Assembly: GCF_031822435.1 (NCBI RefSeq)
Contig: NZ_JAVQLW010000001.1
Coordinates: 2,551,501 to 2,615,500, forward strand
Direction: 5' to 3'
DNA length: 64,000 nucleotides
Source of the DNA: Paracoccus sp. MBLB3053
GTDB taxonomy: Bacteria > Pseudomonadota > Alphaproteobacteria > Rhodobacterales > Rhodobacteraceae
In this document: positions 46,830-54,871 of the stretch, in pieces
Layout of the letters: the number at the start of each line of letters is the position of its first letter
How positions within the stretch are numbered: position 1 is the stretch's first letter
Made by a program: the position numbers and the translations under genes
The notes under the pieces: model-generated
Told to the model about the DNA's origin: nothing
What the model saw: only the letters and a program-made list of their open reading frames with translations
Databases searched by the model: none

Positions 46830-48325
46830 AGCTGGATCCCCACGGATTTGACCTCGGTATAAAGCAGGATGGCCTCATAGCCCTGCTCGCGGCCCCAGCC
46901 GGATTGGCGGAAGCCGCCAAAGGGCAAGGCCGGGTCGATGACGTGATGCGTATTGACGCCGATGGTCCCGGCCTTCAGGCGCTTGGCGACCTTGTGAGCG
47001 CGCGAGACGTCCCGGGTAAAGACCGAGGCTGCCAGCCCGTAGATCGAGGCATTGGCCTCGTCAACGATGCTGTCGAGTTCGTCATCGCCGAAGCTCCGGG
47101 CGACGAGGACCGGGCCGAAGATCTCTTCGCGCACGACACGCATCTCGGCGGTCGTGTCGCTCAGGATCGTGGGTTCCAGGAAATAGCCTTTGTCGCCGAC
47201 GCGATTTCCACCGCAGTAAAGCGTCGCGCCCTCGCGCTGGCCTTCTGCGACATAGGCCGCGACGCGCTCGAACTGCTCGGCCGAGACCAGCGGCCCGATC
47301 TGGGTCGCCGGATCGAGCCCAGCGCCGATCTTCATGCCCGAGGCAAATTCTGCCACACCCTTGAGAACGCGATCGGCGATCCGCTCGTGAACATAGAGGC
47401 GCGTGCCAGCGGTGCAGGTCTGGCCCATGTTATAGAAGCAACCATAGGCCAGTGCCGGAATGGCCGCCTCGAGATCGGCATCTTCGAAGACGATCATCGG
47501 GGATTTTCCACCCAGCTCAAGTGAGACCTTCTTGAGGTTTCCTTTGGCTGCATCCAGGATAAGCTTGCCCACTTCGGTCGAGCCGGTAAACGCAATCTTG
47601 TCCACCTTGGGATGGGCGGCAAGCGCCGCACCGGCGGTTTCCCCGGGACCGTTCACGACGTTGAAGACGCCCTTGGGGAAGCCGGCCTCCTCGACCAGCT
47701 CGGCCAGACGCAGCGCGGTCAGCGGCGTCTGCTCGGCGGGTTTCAGCACGATGGTGCAGCCAGCCGCCAAGGCAGGCGCAACCTTCCAGCAGGTCATCAT
47801 GAACGAGAAGTTCCAGGGAACAATCTGGCCGCAGACACCGACAGGTTCGCGCAGGGTATAGGCGTGGACCGGCGCGCCGGAACTCAGCGGAATGGTTTCG
47901 CCGGTGATCTTGGTCGCCCAACCGGCCATGTAGCGGAACAGCTCGTAGGAAAATGTCACGTCCCCGGCGCGAGCGTCGCTGACCGGCTTGCCATTGTCGA
48001 GCGCCTCGAGCTGGGCAATTTCATCGGCATGTTTCTCGATCAGATCTCCCAGCCGCCAGACCAGCTTGGAGCGCTCCATCGGCGACAAGCTCGACCATGG
48101 CCCGTGGTCGAAGGCCGCGCGCGCGGCCTCTACAGCCAGGTCAATGTCGGCAGTTCCCCCCTCGGCGACATGGGCGAAGACCTCGCCCGATGCCGGGTCG
48201 ATGACTTCGAAGTGGCGCCCCGAAGCTGCCTCGACCCACGCACCGTTGATATAGAGCTTCCCGGCCCGCGCGAGGAAGGCCGTCGCGTCGGCGCCCAGGA
48301 GCGCCAGAGTGTCATTCACGGACAT
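46826..48325 (-). CDS. NAD-dependent aldehyde dehydrogenase, phenylacetaldehyde/betaine-aldehyde type
   Basis: A 499-residue ALDH (ATG 48325; a TTG codon earlier is possible). IVPWNFSFMMTCWKVAPALAAGCTIVLKPAEQTPLTAL is the cofactor region, FTGSTEVGK follows, LELGGKSP holds the general-base Glu and MGQTCTAGTRLYV the catalytic Cys. FGGFRQSGWGREQGYEAILLYTEVKSV closes it. The nearest groups are phenylacetaldehyde, betaine-aldehyde and gamma-aminobutyraldehyde dehydrogenases. In this operon it would oxidise the aldehyde left after hydrolysis or deamination of the imported compound. Overlaps the hydrolase by 4 bp. Confidence 0.92.
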   Translation of the reverse strand: MSVNDTLALLGADATAFLARAGKLYINGAWVEAASGRHFEVIDPASGEVFAHVAEGGTADIDLAVEAARAAFDHGPWSSLSPMERSKLVWRLGDLIEKHADEIAQLEALDNGKPVSDARAGDVTFSYELFRYMAGWATKITGETIPLSSGAPVHAYTLREPVGVCGQIVPWNFSFMMTCWKVAPALAAGCTIVLKPAEQTPLTALRLAELVEEAGFPKGVFNVVNGPGETAGAALAAHPKVDKIAFTGSTEVGKLILDAAKGNLKKVSLELGGKSPMIVFEDADLEAAIPALAYGCFYNMGQTCTAGTRLYVHERIADRVLKGVAEFASGMKIGAGLDPATQIGPLVSAEQFERVAAYVAEGQREGATLYCGGNRVGDKGYFLEPTILSDTTAEMRVVREEIFGPVLVARSFGDDELDSIVDEANASIYGLAASVFTRDVSRAHKVAKRLKAGTIGVNTHHVIDPALPFGGFRQSGWGREQGYEAILLYTEVKSVGIQL

Positions 48326-48333
48326 CAAATACC

Positions 48334-48633
48334 TCAGAGCTTTGCCGAAATTTCATTGGCAGTCACCAGCACGACGTCGCCATCGAGGATCGGCTTCACC
48401 ACCTCAAAGAAGCGGGCGCAGGCGTCCGAATTGTTGTGCCGGTCCATCGCATCCTTGTCGCGGAAACGTTCATAGGTGGTCATGACACAAGGATCGCTCA
48501 CGTCACGGCTGATGAAGAAGCCCAGCGTATCAGGCTCGTTGGCGGCAACATGGCGCGCAACTTCGGCAAGGGCATGGCTCAGTGTGTCCTCGTAGCCGGA
48601 ACGGACGCGGATGACGGCGGAAATGGTATACAT
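48334..48633 (-). CDS. Antibiotic biosynthesis monooxygenase (ABM) fold protein, quinol monooxygenase-like
   Basis: A 99-residue small dimeric alpha-beta barrel protein. YTISAVIRVRSGYEDTLSHALAEVARHVAANEPDTLGFFISRD and MTTYERFRDKDAMDRHNNSD show the ABM pattern (two beta strands, long helix, ExW/F-x-D region). Such proteins are cofactor-free oxygenases or have no known activity. The ribosome binding site AAAGGAGAT is strong. It is 8 bp upstream of the ALDH gene, in the same operon. Confidence 0.85.
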   Translation of the reverse strand: MYTISAVIRVRSGYEDTLSHALAEVARHVAANEPDTLGFFISRDVSDPCVMTTYERFRDKDAMDRHNNSDACARFFEVVKPILDGDVVLVTANEISAKL

Positions 48634-48657
48634 GATGGATCTCCTTTGAATATCTGG

Positions 48658-49383
48658 TCAGTAGCCTGTGGCCTGCAGATCGAACTCCTGTGCCAGCCCG
48701 CTGTCGCGGAAGGCGTTGGTTGGCACGGCATGGGACAGTTCGCCGCGCTGGATGATCTGCATGCGATCGGTCAGTCCCAGCATGAATTCCAGGTTCTGTT
48801 CGACCAGCAGCACCGAGAGGTTGCGGGCACGGGCGAGACGGCGCAGCGTGTCGCGGATCTCTTCGATGATCGAGGGCTGTATCCCTTCGGTCGGCTCGTC
48901 CATCAGGATCAGCTTGGGTCGGGCACAAAGGCAGCGCCCCAATGCCAGGATCTGCTGCTCACCCCCTGAAAGCACGCCACCTTCGCGGGTCAGGATCGGC
49001 TTCAGCCGCGGCAGATCTTCTACAACCTCGTCGATGATCCGGATCGCTTCCCCAGGAGATGCCTGATGCGCACCCACGGCGAGATTCTCGCGCACTGTGA
49101 GCTGCGCAAAGATTTGCCTGCCTTGCGGTATGAGTCCGAGGCCCGCGCGTGCACGAAAGGCCGGCGAGGCCTTGGTGACGTCCTTTCCTCCCAGCAGGAT
49201 CGTTCCGCCGGTGGCAGGGATATGGCCTGCAATGGTGCGAAGCAGGGTCGATTTCCCCATGCCGTTATGGCCCAGGATACCAAGGCATTCGCCCTGCCGC
49301 AGTTCAAGGTCGATGCCATGCAGGATCGGAATGCGACCATATCCCGAGCGGAGGCCCGAAATCTGAAGAAGCGTCTCAGCCAT
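48658..49383 (-). CDS. Urea/branched-chain-amide ABC transporter ATP-binding protein, UrtE/LivF type
   Basis: A 241-residue ATPase started at ATG 49383, inside the end of the UrtD-type gene (8-bp overlap). Walker A GHNGMGKST, Q-loop LIPQGRQIFAQLTV, signature LSGGEQQILALGR, Walker B LILMDEPTEGIQP. The sequence GRQIFAQLTVRENL and DEPTEGIQPSII match UrtE of urea and FmdF of amide importers more than LivF. Confidence 0.92.
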   Translation of the reverse strand: MAETLLQISGLRSGYGRIPILHGIDLELRQGECLGILGHNGMGKSTLLRTIAGHIPATGGTILLGGKDVTKASPAFRARAGLGLIPQGRQIFAQLTVRENLAVGAHQASPGEAIRIIDEVVEDLPRLKPILTREGGVLSGGEQQILALGRCLCARPKLILMDEPTEGIQPSIIEEIRDTLRRLARARNLSVLLVEQNLEFMLGLTDRMQIIQRGELSHAVPTNAFRDSGLAQEFDLQATGY

Positions 49384-50095
49384 TGCTTTTTCCCAGATAG
49401 ACATCGCGAACGATGGCATCGCTCAGAACCGTCTCGACCGGACCTTCGGTAAGTATCAGGCCGCGATTGAAGACGGTAACGGTGCTGGCAATCTTGCGGA
49501 TGAAGGTCATGTCATGCTCGACCACGACCACGGTATGGGTGGTATTGATCTCGCGGATGATCTCAGCGAGACGATTTACTTCAGTCTTGTTCATCCCGGC
49601 CGCAGGCTCATCGAGCAGGACCAGACAGGGATCCGAGGCCACGATCATCGCCAATTCGACCAATTGTCTCTGGCCATGTGCGAGATGCCCGAGGATCTTG
49701 TCGTGTAGATGCGCGATCTCGACGCGTTCGAGGACTTCGGCGATCCGGCGCTCGCGCAGGACGCCGTCGCGCATGGTTCTGAGTGAAAGCCACAGGTTTT
49801 CATGCACCGACAACCCGTCGAACAGGCTGGGGATCTGCGTCTTGATGCCGATCCCCAGTCGCGCAATCTCGTGCCTCTCACGGCCGGGGATCGACTGATT
49901 GGCCAGCAGGATCGAGCCCCGCGTGGGCTGGTATGTCCCGGTCAGACAGCGGAAGAAGGTTGTCTTTCCGGCACCATTCGGTCCGATCAGGCAGCGCAGT
50001 TCACCCCGTCGCAGATTAAAATCAACGCCGTCCAATGCTTTGACGCCACCGAAATGCATGGCCACGTCGCGGGCCTGAAGAAGCATGTCGTCCAT
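49376..50095 (-). CDS. Urea/branched-chain-amide ABC transporter ATP-binding protein, UrtD/LivG type
   Basis: A 239-residue ATPase. ATG 50095 overlaps the UrtC-type stop (TGATG); the frame stays open far upstream, inside that gene, but no real start is there. Walker A GPNGAGKTT, GIKTQIPSLFDGLSVHENLWLSL (UrtD-like), signature replaced by LAHGQRQLVELAMI, Walker B LVLLDEPAAGMNKTEV. The A-H-G-Q-R-Q signature is normal for UrtD. Confidence 0.92.
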   Translation of the reverse strand: MDDMLLQARDVAMHFGGVKALDGVDFNLRRGELRCLIGPNGAGKTTFFRCLTGTYQPTRGSILLANQSIPGRERHEIARLGIGIKTQIPSLFDGLSVHENLWLSLRTMRDGVLRERRIAEVLERVEIAHLHDKILGHLAHGQRQLVELAMIVASDPCLVLLDEPAAGMNKTEVNRLAEIIREINTTHTVVVVEHDMTFIRKIASTVTVFNRGLILTEGPVETVLSDAIVRDVYLGKSNG

Positions 50096-51108
50096 CACGC
50101 GGCCTCCGCTTCGCGCAGCGCGCGTTTCCTGCAAGTCACCAGGCGCGAGGCAATCGGTTGCAGCCCATTGGGAAGAACCAGGACCATGACAATCAAGAGT
50201 GCGCCGAGGGCGATATTGGGATCCACCGCGCCGGTCTTGCCCAGCCATGCCGTCAGCATCTGCAAGGCGATGCAGGCGATGACCGGGCCGATGAAATAAC
50301 CGACACCGCCGACCACGACCCAAATCAGGACCTGGGCCGACGTGGCCAAGGAAAAGAGCGTGGGGCTGACGAAGACGACATTTGCAAAGAAAACACCTGC
50401 GAGCCCAGCCAGGGCCGCCCCGGTCGTCCAGACGACGAGCTTGAGCCGCCGCGCGTTGTAGCCGAGCAGTTCGGCACGCATCTCGTTTTCGCGCACGGCG
50501 ATAACGGCCCGGCCAAGACGCGAGATGGCGAAGAAACGCACCAATCCATAAGTCGCGATCAGGGAGATACCCACAATCCAATACATTGCCTCGGGCGCGA
50601 AGGGTGCGCCGGTCAACGGGTTTTCAAGGAAGGGTGTCGCGGGAATTCCGTTGAAGCCACCAAGCCGCGCAGTGCCGACCTTCCAGGCGTCGCCCCCTGT
50701 CGCGTTGATGAACTTGAACAGGATCAGGGTCACGGTCAGGGTGATGACGCCCAGATAGACGTCGCTGAGCCGCCCGTAGAACAGGAAATAGCCGAGAGCC
50801 GCGGCAAACAGCGTGGGTACCGCCAAGCCGATCAGGACGGCAAACCCCGTATCGCCGAAATTGATCGCCGCAATCGCATAGGCATAGGCCCCGAGGCCCA
50901 GGAAGGCGCCCTGCCCAAAGCAGAGGATGCCACCGATGCCCCAGGTGAGACACAGGCTCAGCGTGAAGATCGCCATGACCATCCAGGTGGTCATGTTCAG
51001 CATGGTATGAAAGGCGGCCAACTGGGCAATAAGAACAAGCGCTCCCAGCCCTGCCAGCCCGGTGATGGCAACCTGAGCCGGTGTTGAAATCTTTCCCTGT
51101 CGGTGCAT
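50095..51108 (-). CDS. Urea/branched-chain-amide ABC transporter permease, UrtC/LivM type
   Basis: A 337-residue permease (ATG 51108, overlapping the TAA of UrtB: TAATG). About ten hydrophobic segments; LCLTWGIGGILCFGQGAFLGLGAYAYAI is the LivM/UrtC start of the transport core, RLGRAVIAVRENEMRAELLGYNARRLKLVVWTTGAALAGLAG the coupling loop, and VLPNGLQPI the family end. Confidence 0.93.
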   Translation of the reverse strand: MHRQGKISTPAQVAITGLAGLGALVLIAQLAAFHTMLNMTTWMVMAIFTLSLCLTWGIGGILCFGQGAFLGLGAYAYAIAAINFGDTGFAVLIGLAVPTLFAAALGYFLFYGRLSDVYLGVITLTVTLILFKFINATGGDAWKVGTARLGGFNGIPATPFLENPLTGAPFAPEAMYWIVGISLIATYGLVRFFAISRLGRAVIAVRENEMRAELLGYNARRLKLVVWTTGAALAGLAGVFFANVVFVSPTLFSLATSAQVLIWVVVGGVGYFIGPVIACIALQMLTAWLGKTGAVDPNIALGALLIVMVLVLPNGLQPIASRLVTCRKRALREAEAA

Positions 51109-51974
51109 TATGCCTTGCCCTTGAAAAAGCGTCCGGTGATCCCCGTGGGCATCAGGCGCAGGAAGATTGTGGCCGCCAGAAGCAGCGCGATATCCCCCAT
51201 GACCGGCGAGACCAGGATGTTCATGGTGGAGTTGATGATGCCCAACAGGCCCGACGACATAGCCGATCCGAGGATGGGGCTGGCACCACCGGTGATCACG
51301 GTAATGAAGGCCTTGGCGACATAGGCCACCCCCATGGTCGGCACCACTCCCGAGACCGGCGCCAACAAGCCGCCGGCCAAACCGCTGAGAGCCGCCCCAA
51401 GCGAGAATGTCACGGCATAGACGCGCGAGGGATCGATGCCCAGGCTTGCCGCCATCTCTCGGTTCTGCATGGTCGCACGCGCCCGCAATCCGGCACGCGT
51501 GCGCATGAGCAGGAAGGCGCAGCCGGCGTAAAGCGCGATAGCTATGCCCAGAAGCACGATGTCGTAGCTGCCGATGGAGTAATCTCCGATGCGCAGTCCG
51601 CCGGTCGGCGCGGCGATGCCTACGACACGATTGCCGAAGAAGGTCGTGGCGCAACCGATGAGCAGCAGAGACAGGCCCCAGGTCGCCAACATCGTATCGA
51701 TCATCCGCCCGTAGAGATGGCGGATCACCAGTCGTTCAATGATGAAGCCCAGAAGCCCAACGGCAAGCGGCGCGACCACCAGCATGGCGATCCAGATGTT
51801 GACGCCGGCCTGCGTGGCGAACACGGCGGCAAATCCGCCGAGCATGATGAATTCCCCATGCGCGAGATTGATCACCCGCATCATGCCGAAGATGACGGCC
51901 AGGCCGAGGCTGATCAGCGCCAGGTTGCCGATCGTCGTCAGCAATTGAAGCAATGTGACCAGAAGGTAGTCCAT
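51108..51974 (-). CDS. Urea/branched-chain-amide ABC transporter permease, UrtB/LivH type
   Basis: A 288-residue permease with about eight membrane segments. LALISLGLAVIFGMMRVINLAHGEFIMLGGFAAVF is the LivH/UrtB core, RARATMQNREMAASLGIDPSRVYAVTFSLGAALSGLAGGLLAPVS the coupling region. It pairs with the UrtC-type permease. A 110-bp gap without a gene separates it from the binding protein. Confidence 0.93.
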   Translation of the reverse strand: MDYLLVTLLQLLTTIGNLALISLGLAVIFGMMRVINLAHGEFIMLGGFAAVFATQAGVNIWIAMLVVAPLAVGLLGFIIERLVIRHLYGRMIDTMLATWGLSLLLIGCATTFFGNRVVGIAAPTGGLRIGDYSIGSYDIVLLGIAIALYAGCAFLLMRTRAGLRARATMQNREMAASLGIDPSRVYAVTFSLGAALSGLAGGLLAPVSGVVPTMGVAYVAKAFITVITGGASPILGSAMSSGLLGIINSTMNILVSPVMGDIALLLAATIFLRLMPTGITGRFFKGKA

Positions 51975-52084
51975 GATAGGTCCTCTGACGGAACGCGCGG
52001 CACAGCAGGGTCCTCTCCGCGCGGCGAACCGCGCGGATTTTCCTTGCTCGTGGCCCGCTCAGGCGGGTTGGTCGCGCGACGAGA

Positions 52085-53302
52085 TTAGATCTCGAACTGA
52101 CGGGTCTCGTCGGGGTTCTTGATCAGGTCGCAGACAGCCGCGGTATCGCTGGGCTGCTGCTTGGCGAAGGTCTCGATGATCTCGAAGCTGTGGTTCTTGA
52201 CGCGGCCGATATGCACGTCGGTCGCGCAATGATGCGTGGACGGGTCGATAACCGATTGACCGCCCGGACCATCGAAGGGAATCCCTGTCTCAAGTGCCTC
52301 GATGACGGCCAGTCGATCCGTCGAGCCCGCCTTGCGTACCGCGCTGGCCCAGTGATGAACCGCATTATAGGTCGCCGACGCATGCTCGGTCACATATGGC
52401 GCATCAGGGCCGAACTTGCCGTGATAGCGATCGAGGAAGGCCTTGTTGATCGGGCTGTCAACTTCCTGGAAATAGCCAAAGGCAGCGTGCACGCCATCGG
52501 CCTCCGCCGGGCTCAGAACGATATGTTCGTTGCCACCGCCGAACGAGGTCGAGATGATCGGGATCTGCCCCGCCATACCCGCGGCCGCCCATTGGCGGAA
52601 GAAGGACATGTGGTTGCCGCCCACCAGAAGCGTGTAGATCACGTCCGGCTTGGCTGCCTGGATCTTCTGGATGGTGGCCGAGAAATCGGTGACGTCGAGC
52701 GGGAAATATTCCTCGGCGATCACCTCGCCACCGGCTTTCCCGGCATATTCCCGCACCCATTTCGCCGAAATCGTGCCATAATTGTAATCCGCCGCCAGCA
52801 CATAGACTTTCTTCCCCATGTTCTGCACGGCATAGGGCAGCAGCACGCCGATGGTCTGGGCAGGCGTCGAGCCGGTGCAGAAGGTATTGCGGTCGCAGAC
52901 ACCGCCCTCGTAGAGCGGGGGATAGAAGTAAAGCGTCCGATAGCGCGACAGCAGCGGGCGGATCGCCTCGCGCGAGGCCGAGGTGATGCCGCCGAAGACG
53001 ACGCTGGCCTTTTTCGCGGTCGCCGCTTCGGTGCTGTACTGGGTGTACAGTTGAATGCTCGATTGCGGGTCGTATTTCGCGACCTCGATTTGCTGGCCCA
53101 GCAGCCCGCCCGACTGGTTGATCTCGTCAATGGCAAGATCAAGGCAGGAATCGATGGGCTGGCCATAGATCTCGAGGCCACCGGACAGATCGAAGATCGA
53201 GGCGACTTGGATAGATGAACCGGCGAATGCGGGCCTGGCGATGAACGGCGTAGCCAGCACTGCGGCCGTGCCCTGAAGTATTTGACGACGATTCAATGAC
53301 AT
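52085..53302 (-). CDS. Urea/amide-type ABC transporter substrate-binding protein (UrtA/FmdD family)
   Basis: A 405-residue periplasmic protein, first gene of the leftward operon. The leader MSLNRRQILQGTAAVLATPFIARPAFA has R-R-Q-I-L, a Tat-like motif. The mature fold (IQVASIFDLSGGLEIYGQPIDSCLDLAIDEINQSGGLLGQQIEVAKYD, PLYEGGVCDRNTFCTGSTPAQT, YNYGTISAKWVREYA) is that of UrtA/FmdD proteins that bind urea or short amides. It precedes both permeases and both ATPases, so the five genes form a complete importer. A perfect 22-bp inverted repeat ends 54 bp upstream of its ATG. The ligand is not known. Confidence 0.92.
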   Translation of the reverse strand: MSLNRRQILQGTAAVLATPFIARPAFAGSSIQVASIFDLSGGLEIYGQPIDSCLDLAIDEINQSGGLLGQQIEVAKYDPQSSIQLYTQYSTEAATAKKASVVFGGITSASREAIRPLLSRYRTLYFYPPLYEGGVCDRNTFCTGSTPAQTIGVLLPYAVQNMGKKVYVLAADYNYGTISAKWVREYAGKAGGEVIAEEYFPLDVTDFSATIQKIQAAKPDVIYTLLVGGNHMSFFRQWAAAGMAGQIPIISTSFGGGNEHIVLSPAEADGVHAAFGYFQEVDSPINKAFLDRYHGKFGPDAPYVTEHASATYNAVHHWASAVRKAGSTDRLAVIEALETGIPFDGPGGQSVIDPSTHHCATDVHIGRVKNHSFEIIETFAKQQPSDTAAVCDLIKNPDETRQFEI

Positions 53303-53355
53303 TCATGTTCTCCCGGTTGTCCGTCGCACATCTGATGCGGTGCTCTCACGAAACA

Positions 53356-53404
53356 GTTACACCTCGTTAATATTTTCGCAAGGAAAATATTAACGAGGTG
53401 TAAC
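53356..53404. repeat. Perfect 22-bp inverted repeat upstream of the amide/urea importer
   Basis: The arms 53356-53377 and 53383-53404 are exact reverse complements (22 of 22 bases) around the 5-base centre GCAAG; the inner part is CGTTAATATTTTC. It is 53 bp before the binding-protein start, so it lies in the promoter or 5' leader of the operon. It could be an operator (for example for the MarR protein), a leader hairpin, or the ends of a lost small mobile element. No T-run follows on either strand, so it is a poor terminator. Confidence 0.85.
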
Positions 53405-54018
53405 TTTCCTCAGCCCTGCTGAAAGGCGTGGTCACGCACATGGCTGAGCCGGTTTCACCGAGCTAATGCTTGCGGTGAGATCGGGGCCATGCCGACACCA
53501 TTTCCTCCCGGCATGGGATCACGAATTGGCTTTCCTGCACCGATCCGCCCAAGCCTGGGGTCCTGACGGCGAGGGCCGTGGCTCATAGCCGCAAACGGGC
53601 CGGATGGAGTTTGTCATTCGCTTTGGCGAAGCCTCATGCTGCAGGACGGGGCGAGCTTGCTTGCGCCGCCACGACCAAACCTCGGGCCGATCAGCGATCG
53701 CCCTGGGGTGGCGCCTCCCCGCTTGGCCAAAGCCGGGGGGGCACAAGCACAATCTGGCGTTGTCAGGTCCCGCCGCATGGAAAGACTGCCCTATCGGCTT
53801 GAGAAATCGGGGATTTTCCATCCCTTGCAACAGGGTGCTGCGGGACGTGACAGGTTTTCGGAGCAGGTACTCTAAAGGCGACTTGATCGCCCGGCGCTTT
53901 CGCGCGGACAGTCCAAACTTCTCGGATCGGTCAAATTGCGCTAGAATTCCCGGCAATTGAATGTGGCGCCTTGTCGTTCTTGCCTCTTGTGCTTGGTTAG
54001 TTGGTGGTGGGCCGGTCC
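53405..54018. other. 614-bp stretch between the importer operon and the M15 peptidase, no clear gene
   Basis: Overlapping open frames exist on both strands (for example 53604-53960 rightwards, 118 codons; 53519-54235 leftwards) but none has a convincing start or familiar sequence, and they conflict with each other. The first ~50 bases would hold the importer promoter and the last ~70 the M15 promoter. The middle may be gene debris. Confidence 0.45.
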
Positions 54019-54867
54019 ATGTATCATCTCTTGCTGGCCCTCTGGATCGCTGGCTGTTCCTGGCTTGTTGCCGCGTCCGCCGCAGCGGCCTGCGCGGCCG
54101 TTGATTTTGCTGCGATGCCGCTGCCACAAAGCGACCACCGACCAGAGGTCCAGGCACTGCTGGCGACCTATCCCGACCTGATCCTGTCCCAGGACGGAAA
54201 TGCTGTCTCCCGCGATGGCAAGGACTGGCTGCCACTGGGAGAAGACCGCGAGATCACGGCGAAACAGGCTTTGGTCGACGCGGCGCCACTCGATCAGTTC
54301 CTGCAAGCCTATCCGCTTGGCACGTCCCCCGCCTCACTGGCCGAGCGCCGCACACCGTATTTCGATCCCGGCAGGTTTCGGAATGCGAAGCTTTTCGAGA
54401 TGCTCTGGTTTTCATCGGAAGCCGAGGCCCGTGCAAGCCTGGTAGGGGTGCCCTTCACCGGCCTGTCGGGTGCAACCGTCACGGTCACCAGTCATCGCGG
54501 CGTCGATTGCCAGCTCCGTGCCGTCATCGCCGGATTGCAGGGGGCCTCTGAAAACGTACGGGCCGTGTTCAGCGCACCTGGGGGCGGGTTCAACTGGCGC
54601 CGGATAAGCGGGACCGATCGGCTGAGCGCGCATAGTTACGGCATTGCCATCGACCTCGATCCAGAACTTGGAGGCTATTGGCGCTGGTCCTGGGCGGTCG
54701 AAGGTCGGGTGGGCGACTATGACAACCGCATCCCGCCCGAGGTGATAGATGCCTTCGAAACCTATGGCTTCATCTGGGGCGGCAAGTGGCATCATTTCGA
54801 CGGAATGCATTTCGAATACCGTCCCGAACTCATCCTGCATTCCCGAATTTCCGCACGCATGAGGTGA
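54019..54867 (+). CDS. Secreted M15 family metallopeptidase (D-Ala / L-Ala-D-Glu peptidase type)
   Basis: A 282-residue exported enzyme. I start at ATG 54019, giving the signal peptide MYHLLLALWIAGCSWLVAASAAA; in-frame TTG/GTG codons just upstream are possible. Zinc-site motifs are SAHSYGIAIDLDP (His205, Asp212) and WHHFDGMHFEY (Asp261, His264), the M15 arrangement seen in VanY and phage L-Ala-D-Glu peptidases. It would cut peptidoglycan cross-links or stem peptides in the periplasm. The N-terminal ~150 residues are a family-specific extension. The next gene starts 4 bp after the stop, so the two are coupled. Confidence 0.88.
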   Translation: MYHLLLALWIAGCSWLVAASAAAACAAVDFAAMPLPQSDHRPEVQALLATYPDLILSQDGNAVSRDGKDWLPLGEDREITAKQALVDAAPLDQFLQAYPLGTSPASLAERRTPYFDPGRFRNAKLFEMLWFSSEAEARASLVGVPFTGLSGATVTVTSHRGVDCQLRAVIAGLQGASENVRAVFSAPGGGFNWRRISGTDRLSAHSYGIAIDLDPELGGYWRWSWAVEGRVGDYDNRIPPEVIDAFETYGFIWGGKWHHFDGMHFEYRPELILHSRISARMR

Positions 54868-54871
54868 CCCA

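Noticed and set aside
53356..53404. Rho-independent terminator
   Set aside because: The stem is long but A+T-rich at the top and is not followed by a T-run on either strand; it also lies upstream of a gene, not after one.
43198..54018. Integrative element with attachment repeats at the tRNA-Asn
   Set aside because: No integrase and no second copy of the tRNA 3' end (other than the twin tRNA) could be seen up to 54 kb, so the position is only suggestive.
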